Positions 23,309 to 35,869 of a DNA stretch of 64,000 bases are shown piece by piece; the first letter of the stretch is position 1; every line of letters starts with the position of its first letter. The stretch spans positions 124,001 through 188,000 of the forward strand of contig JAIVFH010000012.1 of NCBI GenBank assembly GCA_025765595.1, written 5' to 3'. This stretch comes from Obelidium mucronatum. Its lineage: Eukaryota; Chytridiomycota; Chytridiomycetes; Chytridiales; Chytriomycetaceae. A program made the translations under genes and the position numbers. The notes under the pieces were generated by a model. That model did no database searches, had not been told where the DNA came from, and saw only the letters and a list, made by a program, of their open reading frames with translations.

Positions 23309-24693
23309 ATGAGTTCAAACAACACAGCATTTGAAGGCGATTCGATTGGAGACAACATCAGCGGCGCAGTTATCCTCCATGGACTGTGCATGTTCTTGTC
23401 GTTTGCTGTCCTTCCGGTTGTTTCAGTGTTCAGTGTTCGGTATCTTCTCAAGAAGCGCTACTGGCTCTGGCTGCACATTGGGATGAACATTCTATCTGTC
23501 ATTTTGATGTGTATTGGTCTGTGGCTGATTGAATACGCCGTATCTACTCCGTTTGCTCTTCGTTCAGTTCATGGGACAATGGGGACTTTCTTGACGCTGC
23601 TGCTCCTCCCGCTTCAACTGATTGCAGGTTCGATCTCCCTCAATTGAAAAGATGAATCTTATCGATCACTTCCCTGCCAGGTTTATACACAGCCTTCAAT
23701 TGGGACACTGCACGAACTCGATCTCCTGGTCATGTCAAGTTTCACAGGTGGACAGGGCGGCTGCTTCTCATAGTAACAACCGCAGAGATTCAGCTTGGAA
23801 TTGTGCAGGCCGGTTTATCGCCTCCTGTCAGTGCAGGTCTTTGGTCGTGGCTCCTCACTGTTGTGTCGCTCTTTCTGGTGATGGGCAAGAAACCAATCAA
23901 TCACAGAGAAATGCCGCCGCTTCCTTCAGATCCCCAGTCTTCTCACTCTGTAACTGGGAAGCAATCAATAATGCAGAGATTGGATGGCTTTAAAGCGCAT
24001 TTTAGTGTTCGGCGGAAACAGCTTCAGAGCAACGGTGGCACAAACTCTCCTTCCAGCAACTATAGCCTTACGAGACCTTCTTCGAAAACGGGGGGCTCTT
24101 CGGATGAATATACTGCATCAACTTATGGCAGAAGCGACGCTTCTTCTCCAAACGAGAGTATACCAATGCGGACCATGCCACCTGCAACTCTAGGAAACCG
24201 TTTCGTGGGAGCCAAAAAGCCAGGATACCCAGCATTTCTCAACGTGCAATTTGATTCAGTCAATTCAACACTATCATCATCGCCAAATCCGAGTTCTAGT
24301 TCAGAAGGAACTCCATTTGTACAAGTTCGTAATGCCGAAGCAATGGACTATGATTTCGTTCAATCGCCGCAGAACAACAACAACAATATTCTGGAATCAG
24401 AAAGGAATTTGAATCTCCCTCCACGGCGATTGTTTTCTGAACCGGATCAAGTATCGCTACACTCACGGAATTCTCACGAATTTCCATCTTCAGCACAACA
24501 GCCACGAGTGGTTTACTCTGAACCGGATGAAATCTCTGTCTTGAGGCATTCAACTACGCTAAATTTGCCTGCTGTTCAGAGGATTATATACTCGGAGCCA
24601 GATGATGTTGTTTCTCTTTCGCGACAAGGGACTGCGGTTGGTCCAAATCGAGCAGTAAATAGAGTTTTCTTTGAGGAACCGGAAGAGCTTTGA
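23309..24693 (+). CDS. Cytochrome b561-domain membrane protein
   Basis: Two exons (23309-23627, 23681-24693) give 443 aa. The N-terminal part has five or six hydrophobic helices with the four heme-ligand histidines of the b561 family: His24 (LHGLCM), His56 (WLHIGMN), His88 (VHGTMG) and His128 (KFHRWTG). Family members pass electrons across membranes, often from ascorbate, or reduce ferric iron. No DOMON domain is seen. The remaining 270 residues form a disordered Ser/Asn-rich tail carrying a repeated motif of the type YSEPDE/DxxS. The gene starts only 78 bp after the fusion gene stop, on the same strand. Confidence 0.8.
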
Positions 24694-25110
24694 GAAGATT
24701 ATATATATCATTCATGTGTAGCATTCAAAATAAATGAAATCTATTGGGGTTACTAATGGAAAAAAAAGACTGCATGCATGGTTGCATATCAAAAAGAAAA
24801 GCATATAGTAAAAAAGAACGCGATGATCAACATCACGGGACCAAGAGAGAAAACAAAAGCAATAACTGAAAATAACAGGAAATAACAGTAGGAAATAAAA
24901 CGGAAGAAAAACTTTCGCATGCAATACCTTGAAGATACAACAAGGGAATTCACTAGATCTCATAATCTGCGGTTTTTGAAGGCTAAGGACCAAAATGTGT
25001 TAAGTAAAAGATATCCCCTCAACATAACATCTAGCGGTAGAGGTCTGACACAAAAACAAGTTTTGGGAATGTGCAAATACTTTTTTTTTTTTCGAAATAC
25101 CGCCTCATCA
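24694..25110. other. Convergent intergenic region
   Basis: AT-rich 3' flanks of the b561 gene and the minus-strand kinase. No gene recognised. Confidence 0.6.
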
Positions 25111-26117
25111 TTATTTTTGGACTGCTGGAAAGTTCCTGAAAAGATATGTAGCAACTGGTATCCGAGATGATGCGTTCACGAAAGCTGCATGCTGTATAAT
25201 TGAAGTTAGTATGAAAAGAATGACAAAGGAGCAAGAAATAAAAGAACCTCAAGGGCCTGGCTTGCAGTCGGTCGGTAAATCGGGTTGTGGTTCAACATGT
25301 GTTTTATGATATCGTGGGCCCTATGTTGACATTGTCCTCGTGGATGAACTTGGCCCATCAAATGTCCAAAAACACGACCTGTCGCATAAATGTCGATGGC
25401 TGTTCCATACTCTTTTCTTTCCAGCAACTCGGGCGCCATAAATGCTTCTGTTCCACAATACTTCTTGAATCCCTGCACAATATTCTTTCCAATAACGTCT
25501 GGACAAAATGCACTCATGCCAAAATCAGCTATGAACCAAAAAAGCGAAATCAGTGAAATTGAAAAAAAAAGACAGGAGTGTTCACTTGTACCCAATTTAA
25601 CGATCCCGTTTCTCAATAGCAGGATATTATCCCCTTTTACATCTCGATGAATAACATTCACCTCATTATGCAGATACTCAAGCGCAACCAACACCTGCTT
25701 CATTACAACCACCATCACTGAACACTGCATGGCCGAATTTCTCCCCTTCAATTCAAACAAGTCTCCACATGTTACATGCATTAACTCAAGTACCACGTGA
25801 TACGTTTGAGGTGCTTCCCCGACAAAAACATCCACCATTTCGATAATGTTGGGGTGTTTGGCTGCTGTGAGGATTTTAACTTCGCTCAGGAAACAGTGGA
25901 CTAATTGTGCTCTTTGTACGATGGAGGTCTTGACTGCAAACTTTTTTGTGTTGTTGCTGTTGGATGCCAGGAATACTTGGCCACATCCGCCGCTACCGAG
26001 TTTATTGATGATTTTGTATTTGGATTTCTCGAAAGTGGTTGATTTGTTGATTATGTGGTCTAAGGTAGTCTGTGTGTAAGTACGCCTTCTTCTCATGGCT
26101 AAAAAAAACCAAAACCA

Positions 26118-26153
<36 letters not shown>

Positions 26154-26344
26154 GCACCAATATCACAAATGTTTCTGTATAAAATTTCTCCTGGAAGAAT
26201 CGCGAGCATTGGCTGAGATGTTTTTAATGCTGAATTTTTGCCGCAGAGTCTGGAATTTTCACTGACAGCTTGTGGGGATGGAGTGTTCTTATTCAATACG
26301 TTGTTTGGAAGTGCCGCAACCAACAACCGAGATGCTTCTGCCAT
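25111..26344 (-). CDS. STE20-like serine/threonine protein kinase
   Basis: Four exons (26344-26158, 26098-25592, 25528-25248, 25191-25111) sum to 351 aa in frame. The catalytic domain is complete: glycine loop GSGGCGQVF, FAVKTS lysine, VIHRDVKGDNILL, ADFGMS (split by an intron), and GTEAFMAPELL before DIYATGR. The VKGDN and GTxxFMAPE sequences point to the STE group. The terminal exon starts HAAFVNASSR, replacing the usual HPFF end. Only about 60 residues precede the domain, with no recognisable targeting domain. The first intron contains a 33-base T tract. A degraded piece of a related kinase lies at 28.1-28.25 kb. Confidence 0.85.
26119..26151. repeat. 33-base homopolymer in a kinase intron
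   Basis: A run of 33 A on the plus strand (T in the transcript) inside the first kinase intron, between donor GTGCGA and an acceptor after a second T run. Confidence 0.85.
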
Positions 26345-26555
26345 GGTATTGCCCTGGAAAAACGCATAAAAAAGAGCTTGTTAGAATATTTGGATCCATT
26401 AAACAAAATGCGAGAAGCGATTCCTTACGTTTCTAATACTCAAAAAATCATCAATCCTCTGTAATACACTCTTTTGAAGGATGAAAGCAAGTCAGAAGAG
26501 ATTTGAAAATGAATAAGAAACTTCTCATGTGTGTGAGCGATTTTATAATATTACT

Positions 26556-27769
26556 TCATTGAACGTCTGAGATTGTCCTTTTGCGCTGTTGATGGATGTC
26601 TTTTTCTTGCGTAAGCTGCCATAACTGTGAACGAGCCTTGATTGTTTCGTTCAGGAGATACTAGATAAAAAGTGTTAAGTTTTTTTTTAAAAAAACCCAT
26701 TGTTGAAAAAAACTTAACAGTAACGTTGGCCTTTTCTTTTTTCAATTCTCTTTCTAAATAACACTTGAAATTGTGGTATTTCTGTTTCAAATTGTTACAC
26801 TTTTTCTGCATTTTTGAAAGGTACCAACCATGGCGGCTTTTACTGCCGTCTTTTCAGCTTCGTTTAAACTATTAACAGTGTCGAAATGGTTTTTATCAGC
26901 GTTGGCAAGTTCTTTTTGTAATGTGTCCACCATTTGCGTCAAGTCCTACCAGAAAAAATGAAGAGGAAAGTAATCGTTAGCAAAATGTAACATTAGACGG
27001 TATTTTATACATTAATTACGTTTGTTGCTTTGGTTCTGGAATCTGCTTCATTCAAAATGAAATCCTGTATCTTTGTGTTCAGGATCAAGTTTCTTAATTC
27101 CAGATCAACTGCTTCCGCTTCCTTAATCTGAAACATTGGCAAGATCTCTTTAAATGAATGTATGGGCAACTTTGTTCAGTTACCTTTAATAAATCTGCCA
27201 TTTCTTCAATGGCGATATTTCCTGCAGTAACCTTGGAGAATAACTTTTTGTAAAGTTTGACCCAATTTTGAAACAAAAATTATCTTGAAGCACGTGTTTA
27301 CCTCTTCTTCCTTTTGGCGAATGGTTTGGTCCAGTAAGTTCCTCAAGTCCTGTTATGTTTTTGGGGTCAGAAATACCGACCAAAAAGTAAAAGAACCATG
27401 GCTTAGGGCTGTTATATCAGTTGTTGTTACCTTGTTTGCGGCGCGTTCGTGGTTAACTATTGCTAGCAAGGAAGTTATCATGTTCACACTGCTGTTGAAC
27501 TTATGTTTGTGAAGAAAGAATAGAATAAGAAACACGTCGATTTAAGGGGAAAGTAACGCTAGTACACTGTACTACACCTTTTTAGACAGCTGCTGGCGGA
27601 GACTTCCATGATCATGATCATGGGTTGGAGCAGGGGATGACTCAAGGATCGGCCGAGAGGCAACAGCGACATGTTGAGAAGGGCGCAAGACGCGGCACAG
27701 CTTGAATGAGAGAGCGGGGAACCATTTCTGGTTTCTTGAAGGTGCGTTTGCGGCTGTAGTTGCAGGCAT
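26556..27769 (-). CDS. Coiled-coil protein, about nine small exons
   Basis: An ATG at 27769 opens an exon (MPATTAANAPSRNQKWFPAL) that joins through small exons separated by 48-85 nt introns to a TGA at 26558-26556. Joined segments include NMITSLLAIVNHERAANK, DLRNLLDQTIRQKEEE, KVTAGNIAIEEMADLLK, a Lys/Glu-rich helix, DLTQMVDTLQKELANADKN and YLLNETIKARSQLWQLTQEK. The product, roughly 250 aa, is almost wholly helical with heptad-like spacing. The first 40 residues are basic and could be a mitochondrial presequence, but this is a guess. No family was recognised. Confidence 0.55.
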
Positions 27770-28099
27770 TTGATCGTGTCGCGTTTTTTTGTGAGGGTAC
27801 TTTAATTTGGTAAATCTTGAAAGCTGACAATTTATTTTTTCTTTTTCAGAGGTGAAGTTCTACTGTAATCAGCAAATTCAGTTGATTTGCGATGCCGTTA
27901 TTGTGAAACTTGAAGTGTTAATGACACGAAAAGCATACAGGTGCCCACTGAAGCTAAAACAATCCACTTCAATACCCAGCCATGAGGCCCTTAAACTGAA
28001 AAATCTGCACAGCGCGAAAATCACTAGTAAGCAGTGGCAGCATTGCTTAAGTCCTCGTTATAGGCAACTGACCAATTTGAAGCAGAGTTAAAGACGAAT

Positions 28100-28245
28100 C
28101 ATGTATCCGTCACGAATGCTGCCAACACGATAAACCCAAAACTAATTGGGTTCGCTGGATTCTCTTTCAAGTACAATTGGCTCATTAAATGCGCATAAGC
28201 ACTCGACCTGTTGCATAAATGTCGACCAACGTTCCTCTGAGAAAA
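28100..28245 (-). pseudogene. Protein kinase relic
   Basis: Minus-strand translation gives GTLVDIYATGRV, matching GTAIDIYATGRV of the kinase at 25.1-26.3 kb. After a frame change comes HLMSQLYLKENPANP, like HLMGQVHPRG. No other kinase motif is nearby and stops interrupt the frames. It is a small remnant of a duplicated kinase gene. The rest of 27770-28384 shows no gene. Confidence 0.6.
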
Positions 28246-28384
28246 ATGAAGAGTTAGAATAGGTTTATAAGTTACATAAAAAAAACACGAGAGTTGTCGC
28301 ATTTTTTGGGATCCTTGTTTTTCAGGGTGCTCCAATATTTAAGTGAAACAATAACATAAACACATATGGATCGGAGAACATCAT

Positions 28385-31300
28385 TCAATATATTCCCTCA
28401 ACTTTCCGCCTCATAGCATCTACAACATAATCACCATAACCTCCCTTCAGTTTCAAAAGCTTTAACAGCCAAGCATCACTCCAATCCATGAATCGACTCA
28501 TTTCCCCAAAGTGCTTCTGATACAAATCTCTCTTATTCCACCCATAATGCTTGAGGATAAGCTGCAACTGTCCAAAAGTTTCTACTTCCATTTGATCCAG
28601 TGGGAGGCCACTTCCATCAGCGTGTAAAAACTCCTTGACAATTTCAACAGTGTGTCCCAAAAAAGCAACTCGAGAGTCTTCCCAGGGTCGCTTTCGGTCC
28701 AAGAGACCATTATCGTCTCCCAAATTCGGAACAATGAGACCTTCAGCCACATCTATAAATCGCTCCCATATCCCTTGAACTACGCGGTTGGCAAGAGATA
28801 CTGATAGAATCGTTTCGGCAATTATTCCCAAGTTTCCATCGATAAAATCAAGTAACGGGGCTAGTTTCGCGTCCACGTCTGTTTCAGTTGGTTTTTGAGC
28901 AGTAGACAGGGGTGCCTGTAGACTTCGTTTCGTAGCTTCAGAGCTGAAGAGATTCATAATATTGTTGACAATTATAACGCTTTGCTTATGCTCAGCTGAT
29001 GCGTCTTTTAACCTTTGACGTAGATCGAAACATAGCTTGAGTAAAAAAAAACAGAGATAGTCAGATAAATAGACTATGGAATATAAATATATCAAAAACA
29101 AACCTTGTCCACCAAAACAGTCTTTGAATCCTCCACCATTCGATTCACAACATATCTCAATCGATTCCGCACAATACTTGCCACCACGCCCTGCTCAATC
29201 ACAAGCTTCAACATCACCATTCCGCCAGCCACTGAAACCCCAAAAACAACTCCCCCGCCTCCATTCTTCACTGCAGTCATGACAACATGATCGATTGCAA
29301 ATCCTTCCATTGCAATTAAATAATCCGTTCCCGACGTGCTCGCGGGTCCTCCAGTCGGGGATGTCGCAGCAACACTCGGTGGAATCCCTATTGTCATGGG
29401 AATATGATGTACAACCATCAACCGCAATCCTCTCTCAATATCTACATCCGTTAAAAGAATAGGAATCCCACAGTCATCTCCATTTGCAAATACCATCTTT
29501 TGGGCCTGATGAGCTTTTACAGTTCGACCCAGCTCTAGTCCAATAGAAGGCGCCGCGCCAACGCCCCCTCCAGAAGAAGGCGATGGTAGATTATGGGATC
29601 TACCAGCCACCATAGTGCATATTCGGAGCGAGACTTTTGTCGCGTAAGGCCTGACAATATGAAAATCGGTCGCATGTAACATCGTCAAAGTGCCTGCAAC
29701 TCTTGGCCTTATTTGAGTGACGGCTTTCCTTTTTCTCGGCGGTGGAATTGGAGGAGGCCCTCCACCGCCTTCCGAGTCAACGCTTGGAGGTATTGAAGGT
29801 AAAGGCTTCGTCATTGAACTCGTACTGCTTCTCAGAGATTCTCTGAAATGAAGGGGAATAGTTTCAATCAGATCATCGAATCTTTGGAGTAGGCAATCAA
29901 TATTAGACAGCTTGACACAAGATTGTGAAGAGACTCGCAGTTCTGAAGGGTCAATAGGAGGCCCTTGCTTTCGAACCTTCAATTTGAATTTTGTTGGAGT
30001 TGAGGGGGCTGAAGTGGAAGTGCTACTTGATGAGAGGTTTGTACTGGTTGAAGTTGACTTGGGAACCTGTAACGTTGGCTGCTGCTTCAGGTCACTGGAA
30101 ATGCTCTGTTTCATCAAATTCGCATACTTTTCGAGACCCTCACCGATATTCTAGAAAAAAAAACTCATGTTTTCAAAGTTCCAAACCCTAATTTGTGTCA
30201 AACCCACCTCAATCAACTTTCCAATAAACATGGATGTGTCCTCGTCGGAAGGCCATTTTAGTTTAAGAATAAAGTCAATTTGCTGTTGAAACGAGATGAA
30301 AACATCCAAGACGGATGACGAGTGTCCCGCATTCAAGATTGAGAACTGAACTTAAAATTAACACCCACTCCCATTATGACAAGGCAAATCTTACATCATC
30401 GACAGCCACCGAATTCTGAACCCATTCGGCAATTTTCTTCTCTGAAAGGTTGTTGTTTTGAGCATCAGTATAAACCTTTTTGGTGAGAATCCAAAAACAA
30501 AACTGCTTCACCTGAAACCCCAACAAACTCCTCGAGAAAAATCCGGAACCAAGATTGAATCTTCAACTTAACACCCAGTCTATAATCAATCCGCTCACAA
30601 AGTTCTTCAAGTGCTCTGACGCTCTCATACACAGCGAAACCAATATCCAACGGGGCGGCCGGCGAAGAAGACGCCTTCAATGATGCGATAAACATTTCGA
30701 TTTGAACAACGAGTCCGTTTACATAGATCGTGGCAGCTATCGAGGGAATGTGAAATTTGCTGTTTGACAATTTAATTAATACACTCATACAAACTAAAAT
30801 TGACAAACTGCTTACCCCAAAATCAAATCCTTGAAAGCACTTTCAAAAACTTGTAACTCATCCACAACTCGCGCTGCTAAATAAACCAACGCTTTTCCCT
30901 CCTCCTCCAGTTCTTTCCCTTGTTTGTCTTTTGTAAATCCCCGATATCGAATCGCAATTGATTCCGAAATATATCCATCGATTATTTGTTGAATGTTTTG
31001 TCCGGGAGGTCTATGTGATCCGATTGCTGGGCTGAGAAGAGGGTGGTTTGTCAAGGATTCTAAGTGCTGGGTCAAGGCGATGAAATCATTCATTGAAGTG
31101 GAAGGAGAATAAGCTTCAATATCTTGATCAAAGAATGTAGATACTTGGTCAAGAAGTTTTTTGTAGATTGTGAGTCCCAGATCTTGGAATTTGGACAACT
31201 AACCGCTCATGTTAATTAAACATTCAAAAGTCAAATTAATAGAGGCACAGCTTACTTCATGTGTAGTTATAGAATTCATTTGGTACGCGTCTTCGATATC

Positions 31301-32396
31301 TTTTACAAGTTCGCTATATATATTGAAGAAAGCTGTTGTTTTAATGAGCCCAGCCACGTATATATCTTTGTATGCTTCTAGTTCGCTTTGAAGCATAACA
31401 TCATTAAAACTGTAATATTCAAGTCCAAGAAGAAGAAAAAACTAACATGACAGCTCTAGCACAAGAATCAATGATCCAATATTTGGCAAGTACATTGAGT
31501 TGATCCAAACTCTCAGGACTCAATAGAAAACGAGTTGTGGCGGTATTGGCTTTATAATCTGATTCCAATAATCTGATGAGCTCCGATTGAAAAGCGGTCA
31601 GAGGATCTGGCGGTATCACGTCAAAAACTAAATCAAATAAGGGGATTCCTGCGGTATTCGAACACTTTTTTTCGAGCGTCAGGTCAGTATTTCCATAACT
31701 AAAATCGTCCACAATGCATTAATTACTTTGATTGAATCCTGCATTTCAAGCAAAACGCTTCCAGAAACATGGGACTTGGTGGATCTCTTGTCCAAAGGAA
31801 ACCAGCGTTCCAAAAATCCCTCCTCCTGAGACACCAGTTGAATAATTGTTGATCCAGAGAGAGAAACAAGACCCAAAAAAGCATCCGCTGATTGTTGCTT
31901 GTTTTTTAACTTCAACGAATCAAGCAGGGAATCCTTTGATGATGCTGTCGCGGAACTCTTGTTCCAAACAGTTATTGTTATTGGATCAGCCGTGTCGCGA
32001 ATCCGCCTTTTTTTGTTGTTCGTTTTAACAGAACAGAACGCGAAAACAAAAGCCAACACTAAGAAGTCTTACAGTGAGACTTTAAAATTCCACTCTGGAT
32101 CCAACTGACTGCTTCACCGCGACACTCTGAAAAACAAGAACATTCCCTTGACTAGATACTACAACATATGGATTACTTGATCCAGCGCGGTCTTTGGCTT
32201 TCAGGCCCTGAGCTTTTTTGATGGTGAATGTGACTAACAGCAGCGATTGACCAAACTCATTCTGATGGCCAGAAATAGCACCAAGAGCCAATTCTTTTGC
32301 ACTTTTCGACCAAGACGAAAAGCATGAGTTGTGACTGAAATCATGTCTCCTTTTAAAGGCTTGGCCGCGTTCAAGAAGGCTGATGTAGTTGCACAC
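28385..32396 (-). CDS. Munc13/Ync13-like C2-MUN-C2-MHD2 protein (one frameshift)
   Basis: Paralogue of the 3.8-6.5 kb gene with the same intron positions. The order is N-terminal C2 (KAKDRAGSSNPYVVVSS), MUN helices, a conserved linker (RKQGPPIDPSELRVSSQSCV), a second C2 (GTLTMLHATDFHIVRPYATK) and a C-terminal helical MHD2-like segment of about 240 aa. Fungal members act in exocytosis at growth or division sites. At about 32,098-32,104 the first C2 changes frame: VKQSV is followed one base out of register by LDPEWNFKVSL, matching SVDPTWNF of the paralogue. This is a one-base insertion, from error or decay. The first exon and start codon were not fixed; the given right end is the longest plausible frame. 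Confidence 0.7.
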
Positions 32397-32541
32397 GTCG
32401 TTGGTAAGAAGGCAGGGATTGAACGCAATATTAAGGGCCTGGTGGCGAGGATAGAGGCTCTATAGGCGGTTGAAGTGGTAGTGATGCCAGCGTGAGAGTG
32501 AGCGCCGTGCGATGGTTCATGAGGGTTTTTGTTTCAGTGTT

Positions 32542-33572
32542 TTATTTTCGCTTGTAAAAACTCTTGATATTCCCTGCCAATTCCTTATTGAAATACTCCA
32601 AAATAAGGGGATCGCAAAGCTCTTGAAGTATGGCGAAAAAGAGCGCGGCAACATCCAACTCGGGCGATGACGGATGTCCCGTCACCACGTCCATACCAAT
32701 TCGTATCAGAAACGGAGTCCATCCAACAATGAACGCGACTACAATAGCGACGCTTTGCAGAAGCAAGTTCTTTTCTTTCCCTCTCTTTCCTATCACCGCA
32801 GCGGCAACCGTGGGACTTGCTATGGTTGTGGCGGCAGCATAGTCCCGCCATGATTCCACTAGAGCAACTGTTTCCGTTGGTGATTTCATCTCCGCCTCAT
32901 GCTCCGACCTTGTTGAAGTACATTTTCCGTGTTTGACTCCAATGGATTGCTCTCCCGCTTCAATTCGCACAACCGTTGACCCTATCGCTCGCTCAGAACT
33001 CTTCAACTTCCTGTAAATCAAACCATAGATACTCCCCATCAACAACATTGGTCCTGTGATCAAAATAATTGCAGCTGTCCGCATGAAAGTGCCCAAAGGG
33101 ATTGGCGAAGCTCCAGTCCATATTGCAATACCAGCCAGACGGTTGGACAACATAGAAGGGGGTATTGAGAGCGATCGGAAGACACGCATAAGTACCGCAG
33201 ATTATCGCAACAACGCCAGAGTATGCAAGCACGTGCTTTTTTTGAACATGAGACATCACAGATAATTATCAGATATCGCAAGAATGGAAGACTCAAAACG
33301 AAACAGCAAGAAGAAGCAGCTCCAAACACAATCATTGCAGCTTGAGTCAAGCAAAGTGCTTTGTCTTGGTGGAGGTCAATGAGACCAAGCGATGAAAGCA
33401 AGATGATCCACGCGTTGAAGGGTGTGAAACAGTTTGCGCAACAGAGACATAGCGACAGCAGCGACGCAGGTGATAACGATTGAGGTTTCACAAGGTTCGG
33501 AATGGCGAGGCGAAGATTAAGAAGAAGAGATATAAGATACGGAAAAATGAGGATCAACGCGTTTGTTTGCAT
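32542..33572 (-). pseudogene. Rhodopsin-class (class A-like) 7TM receptor, two frame breaks
   Basis: Three minus-strand frames together read as one seven-helix protein of about 340 aa. TM3 ends LRYLIIICD, in the place of the DRY motif. TM4 is HVLAYSGVVAIICGTYACLP, and TM5 follows FGTFMRTAAIILIT. TM6 has VAFIVGWTPFLIRI (WxP), and TM7 has DPLILEYFNKEL, in the place of NPxxY. No TM7 lysine for retinal is seen, so it is not an opsin-like pigment. The frames change within A7 near 33,237 and G3 near 33,095; dropping one base at each restores continuity. It may be a pseudogene or a sequence with indel errors. The ligand is unknown. Confidence 0.6.
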
Positions 33573-33760
33573 TATTTTATTTTAAATCAAATTGTTGGAA
33601 AGGCATTGCGCCAACTTCCAATTCCTCATCGCGATATTTCGGATTCCTCTTGAAAGGTTTTTTGCGATTCTGCTCTTCAACTTCACCTTCCAACCGCCTC
33701 CTCAACGAGACGCCTCCATCCCGGCCGTCCTCCCTACCTCTAAAAATGTTCACATCAGAG

Positions 33761-35267
33761 CTACGCGTTCCGCCTATCATTATGAATCCTCAGTCTAAGG
33801 TCTTTTGGTTCGCAAGGGTTTGGCCCCTCTCTCCTGAAATAAGGATGTCTGTATGCGCCGCTCACATCTATCCGCCGTCGTGGATCATACACCAATAAGT
33901 CCAAAACCAGTTCAATCGCTTGTGGACTAGCATCTTTGAGTACTTCCCGCACTTGACTATACTGGTTCACTCTTATGGGATCTGATTTGAAAAGAGAAGC
34001 AAGAGGTAGTGACTGGAACCCAGGCCATATTTGAGGCGTCGGGAAACCGAGAAGTGTCGTTATCAAGTCAAATTGATTCTTCTCAATTTTGCCTGGAAGG
34101 AGTGGGCTGTTTTTCAACAGCTCTCCAAAGATGCATCCCACTGACCTGAATAAAATTTAAACCTCTGAATGATAACCTTGTCATACTTCACTTTACCACA
34201 TATCTGCTGCTGTGGTATACATTTTTTCACCAAGAATTATTTCTGGGCTGCGGTACCAAAGTGTGACAACACGGGGCGTCATTGGGCGAGGAGGATCAGC
34301 AAACTTGCGCGCAAGACCAAAATCAGCTTGTAATTTAAGGTGTGTTAAAACGAGAAATGCCAACAACTGAGTCAGGGCTTTCATGTACCTATTTTAAGGA
34401 CTCCTTGGGAAGTCAAGAGCAGGTTGGACATTTTAAGGTCTCTTTTACGGTGCGAAAAGTAAAATTGACGCGATTTTCATTGACGGAAAAAGCAGAACAG
34501 AAACGTCGGTGTTGCGGAAACCATGGAAAATTGTTACATGAAGCGAAATAGGACGCGAAGATGCAATTGATGGTGGGACATAACAAGCAATACAAACAGG
34601 TACCATCAAGCGTGAAAAAGTGCAAATACATTAGCAGATAGATCGGCATTAGAGTATTCCGCACCTGTGAATGACACTGTGTTTATGCAAACAATCCAGC
34701 CCCGAAAGCAGCTGAAGCATCAAGCACTTGACTTCGCGTTCGGTAAATCTCGGGGGGCGCAGCTTTGCAATCACGTTGTCCATCAGAGCGGCCAAGTCAA
34801 TGTCACAAAACTCCATAACCATAAAAACATCGTCGCGCGCTGATCCCACGGCCACTTCGAGCACCTGCTGCCAGTGTTAGCTGCCCGTCCAGCTGAAAAC
34901 CCGCCGTGAAACCAACCCGAACGACGTTTGTGTGCCTCAGCTGTTTGAGCAACGCAATCTCCCTCAAAGCCGACAGCGGAAAGCCGTCAGCCTCCTGCTC
35001 CATGCGCAGCCGCTTCAAAGCGACAATGTCTTTGGTTCTCGAGTCGCGCGCGCGGTCTGAAGTCAGCGAAAAGAGAGGCGGTTGAGCAGTTGGCAAGAGT
35101 CACTTCAACACCAACTCACACACAACGCCGTACGTTCCTTCCCCGACGCGGCCGAGCTTCTCAAACACTTTGACCGACGTGCATTTGCCAAAGAAGTCGC
35201 TAGTAGGCGGGACGGGCTGGCGCGCGAGCGAGACGGATGTCAGGTGTGTCAGGTTCTTGTTGGACAT
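33761..35267 (-). CDS. CDK10: Cyclin-dependent kinase 10
   Basis: Six exons (35267-35120, 35056-34917, 34864-34665, 34441-34389, 34326-34197, 34145-33761) give 351 aa; family members are near 360. The N terminus [14 protein letters not shown] followed by [20 protein letters not shown] is characteristic of CDK10. [11 protein letters not shown] replaces the PSTAIRE helix. [38 protein letters not shown] and [13 protein letters not shown] follow, with all catalytic residues present. CDK10 partners with cyclin M in animals and acts in cell-cycle and transcription control. One intron (34664-34442) is 223 nt, long for this window. Confidence 0.9.
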
Positions 35268-35869
35268 TCTTTCCACTTTCAGTGAAGTTTTGTATTCACC
35301 CAGTGAATTGTATCACATTGTTGTCTAAATGCAGGAAGGAACGAGTATCTGTTTTCGAACATTTGGAGTGGATTGTGGAAGACTTTAGACAATAAGCTGT
35401 GGTACAATTGGATTCACTGAAAAGAGGTTTTCTTTTTGGAGAATGCGGGCAAGAAACAAAATTATCGCCTTATGGTGAGGATGGATAGTTAGGATATAAT
35501 CAGTGAACCTTGCAGCGTTGTAGAGCTGAAAATGATTTGAATAAATGCATTTTATTATTCGCCTCTGTTCAATTGTCGGGCTTTCAAAATCAAAACAAAA
35601 CTTCTCTCAAAACAAAAATTCGGGAATGCCTTCATCCACACATCTTCCAACTACGCGTCTACGCCTCCTGCCTTTCGCATCGCATACCACCCCCCTATCT
35701 CGCTAGTTGTGTAAGCAAATTTCTCTTTTATTGACAAACTGTCAGTGTCCTAACGACAAACAAACTCATGCCATACAATTCGTCCGTGATAACAGCATCT
35801 TATAAACACGCTATCCGCAGATATCTCAGGCACATATAGCCTCGAATATCGACCTCTGCTCAACGCGGG
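35268..35869. other. Intergenic region upstream of CDK10
   Basis: About 600 bp of AT-rich sequence between the CDK10 start and the first repeat array. A 74-codon frame at 35510-35734 lacks any recognisable feature. Confidence 0.5.

Noticed and set aside
28385..29101. Separate gene for the 238-codon frame at the left end of the Munc13 paralogue
   Set aside because: It joins by a normal intron to the second C2 exon and matches the position of an MHD2 domain.
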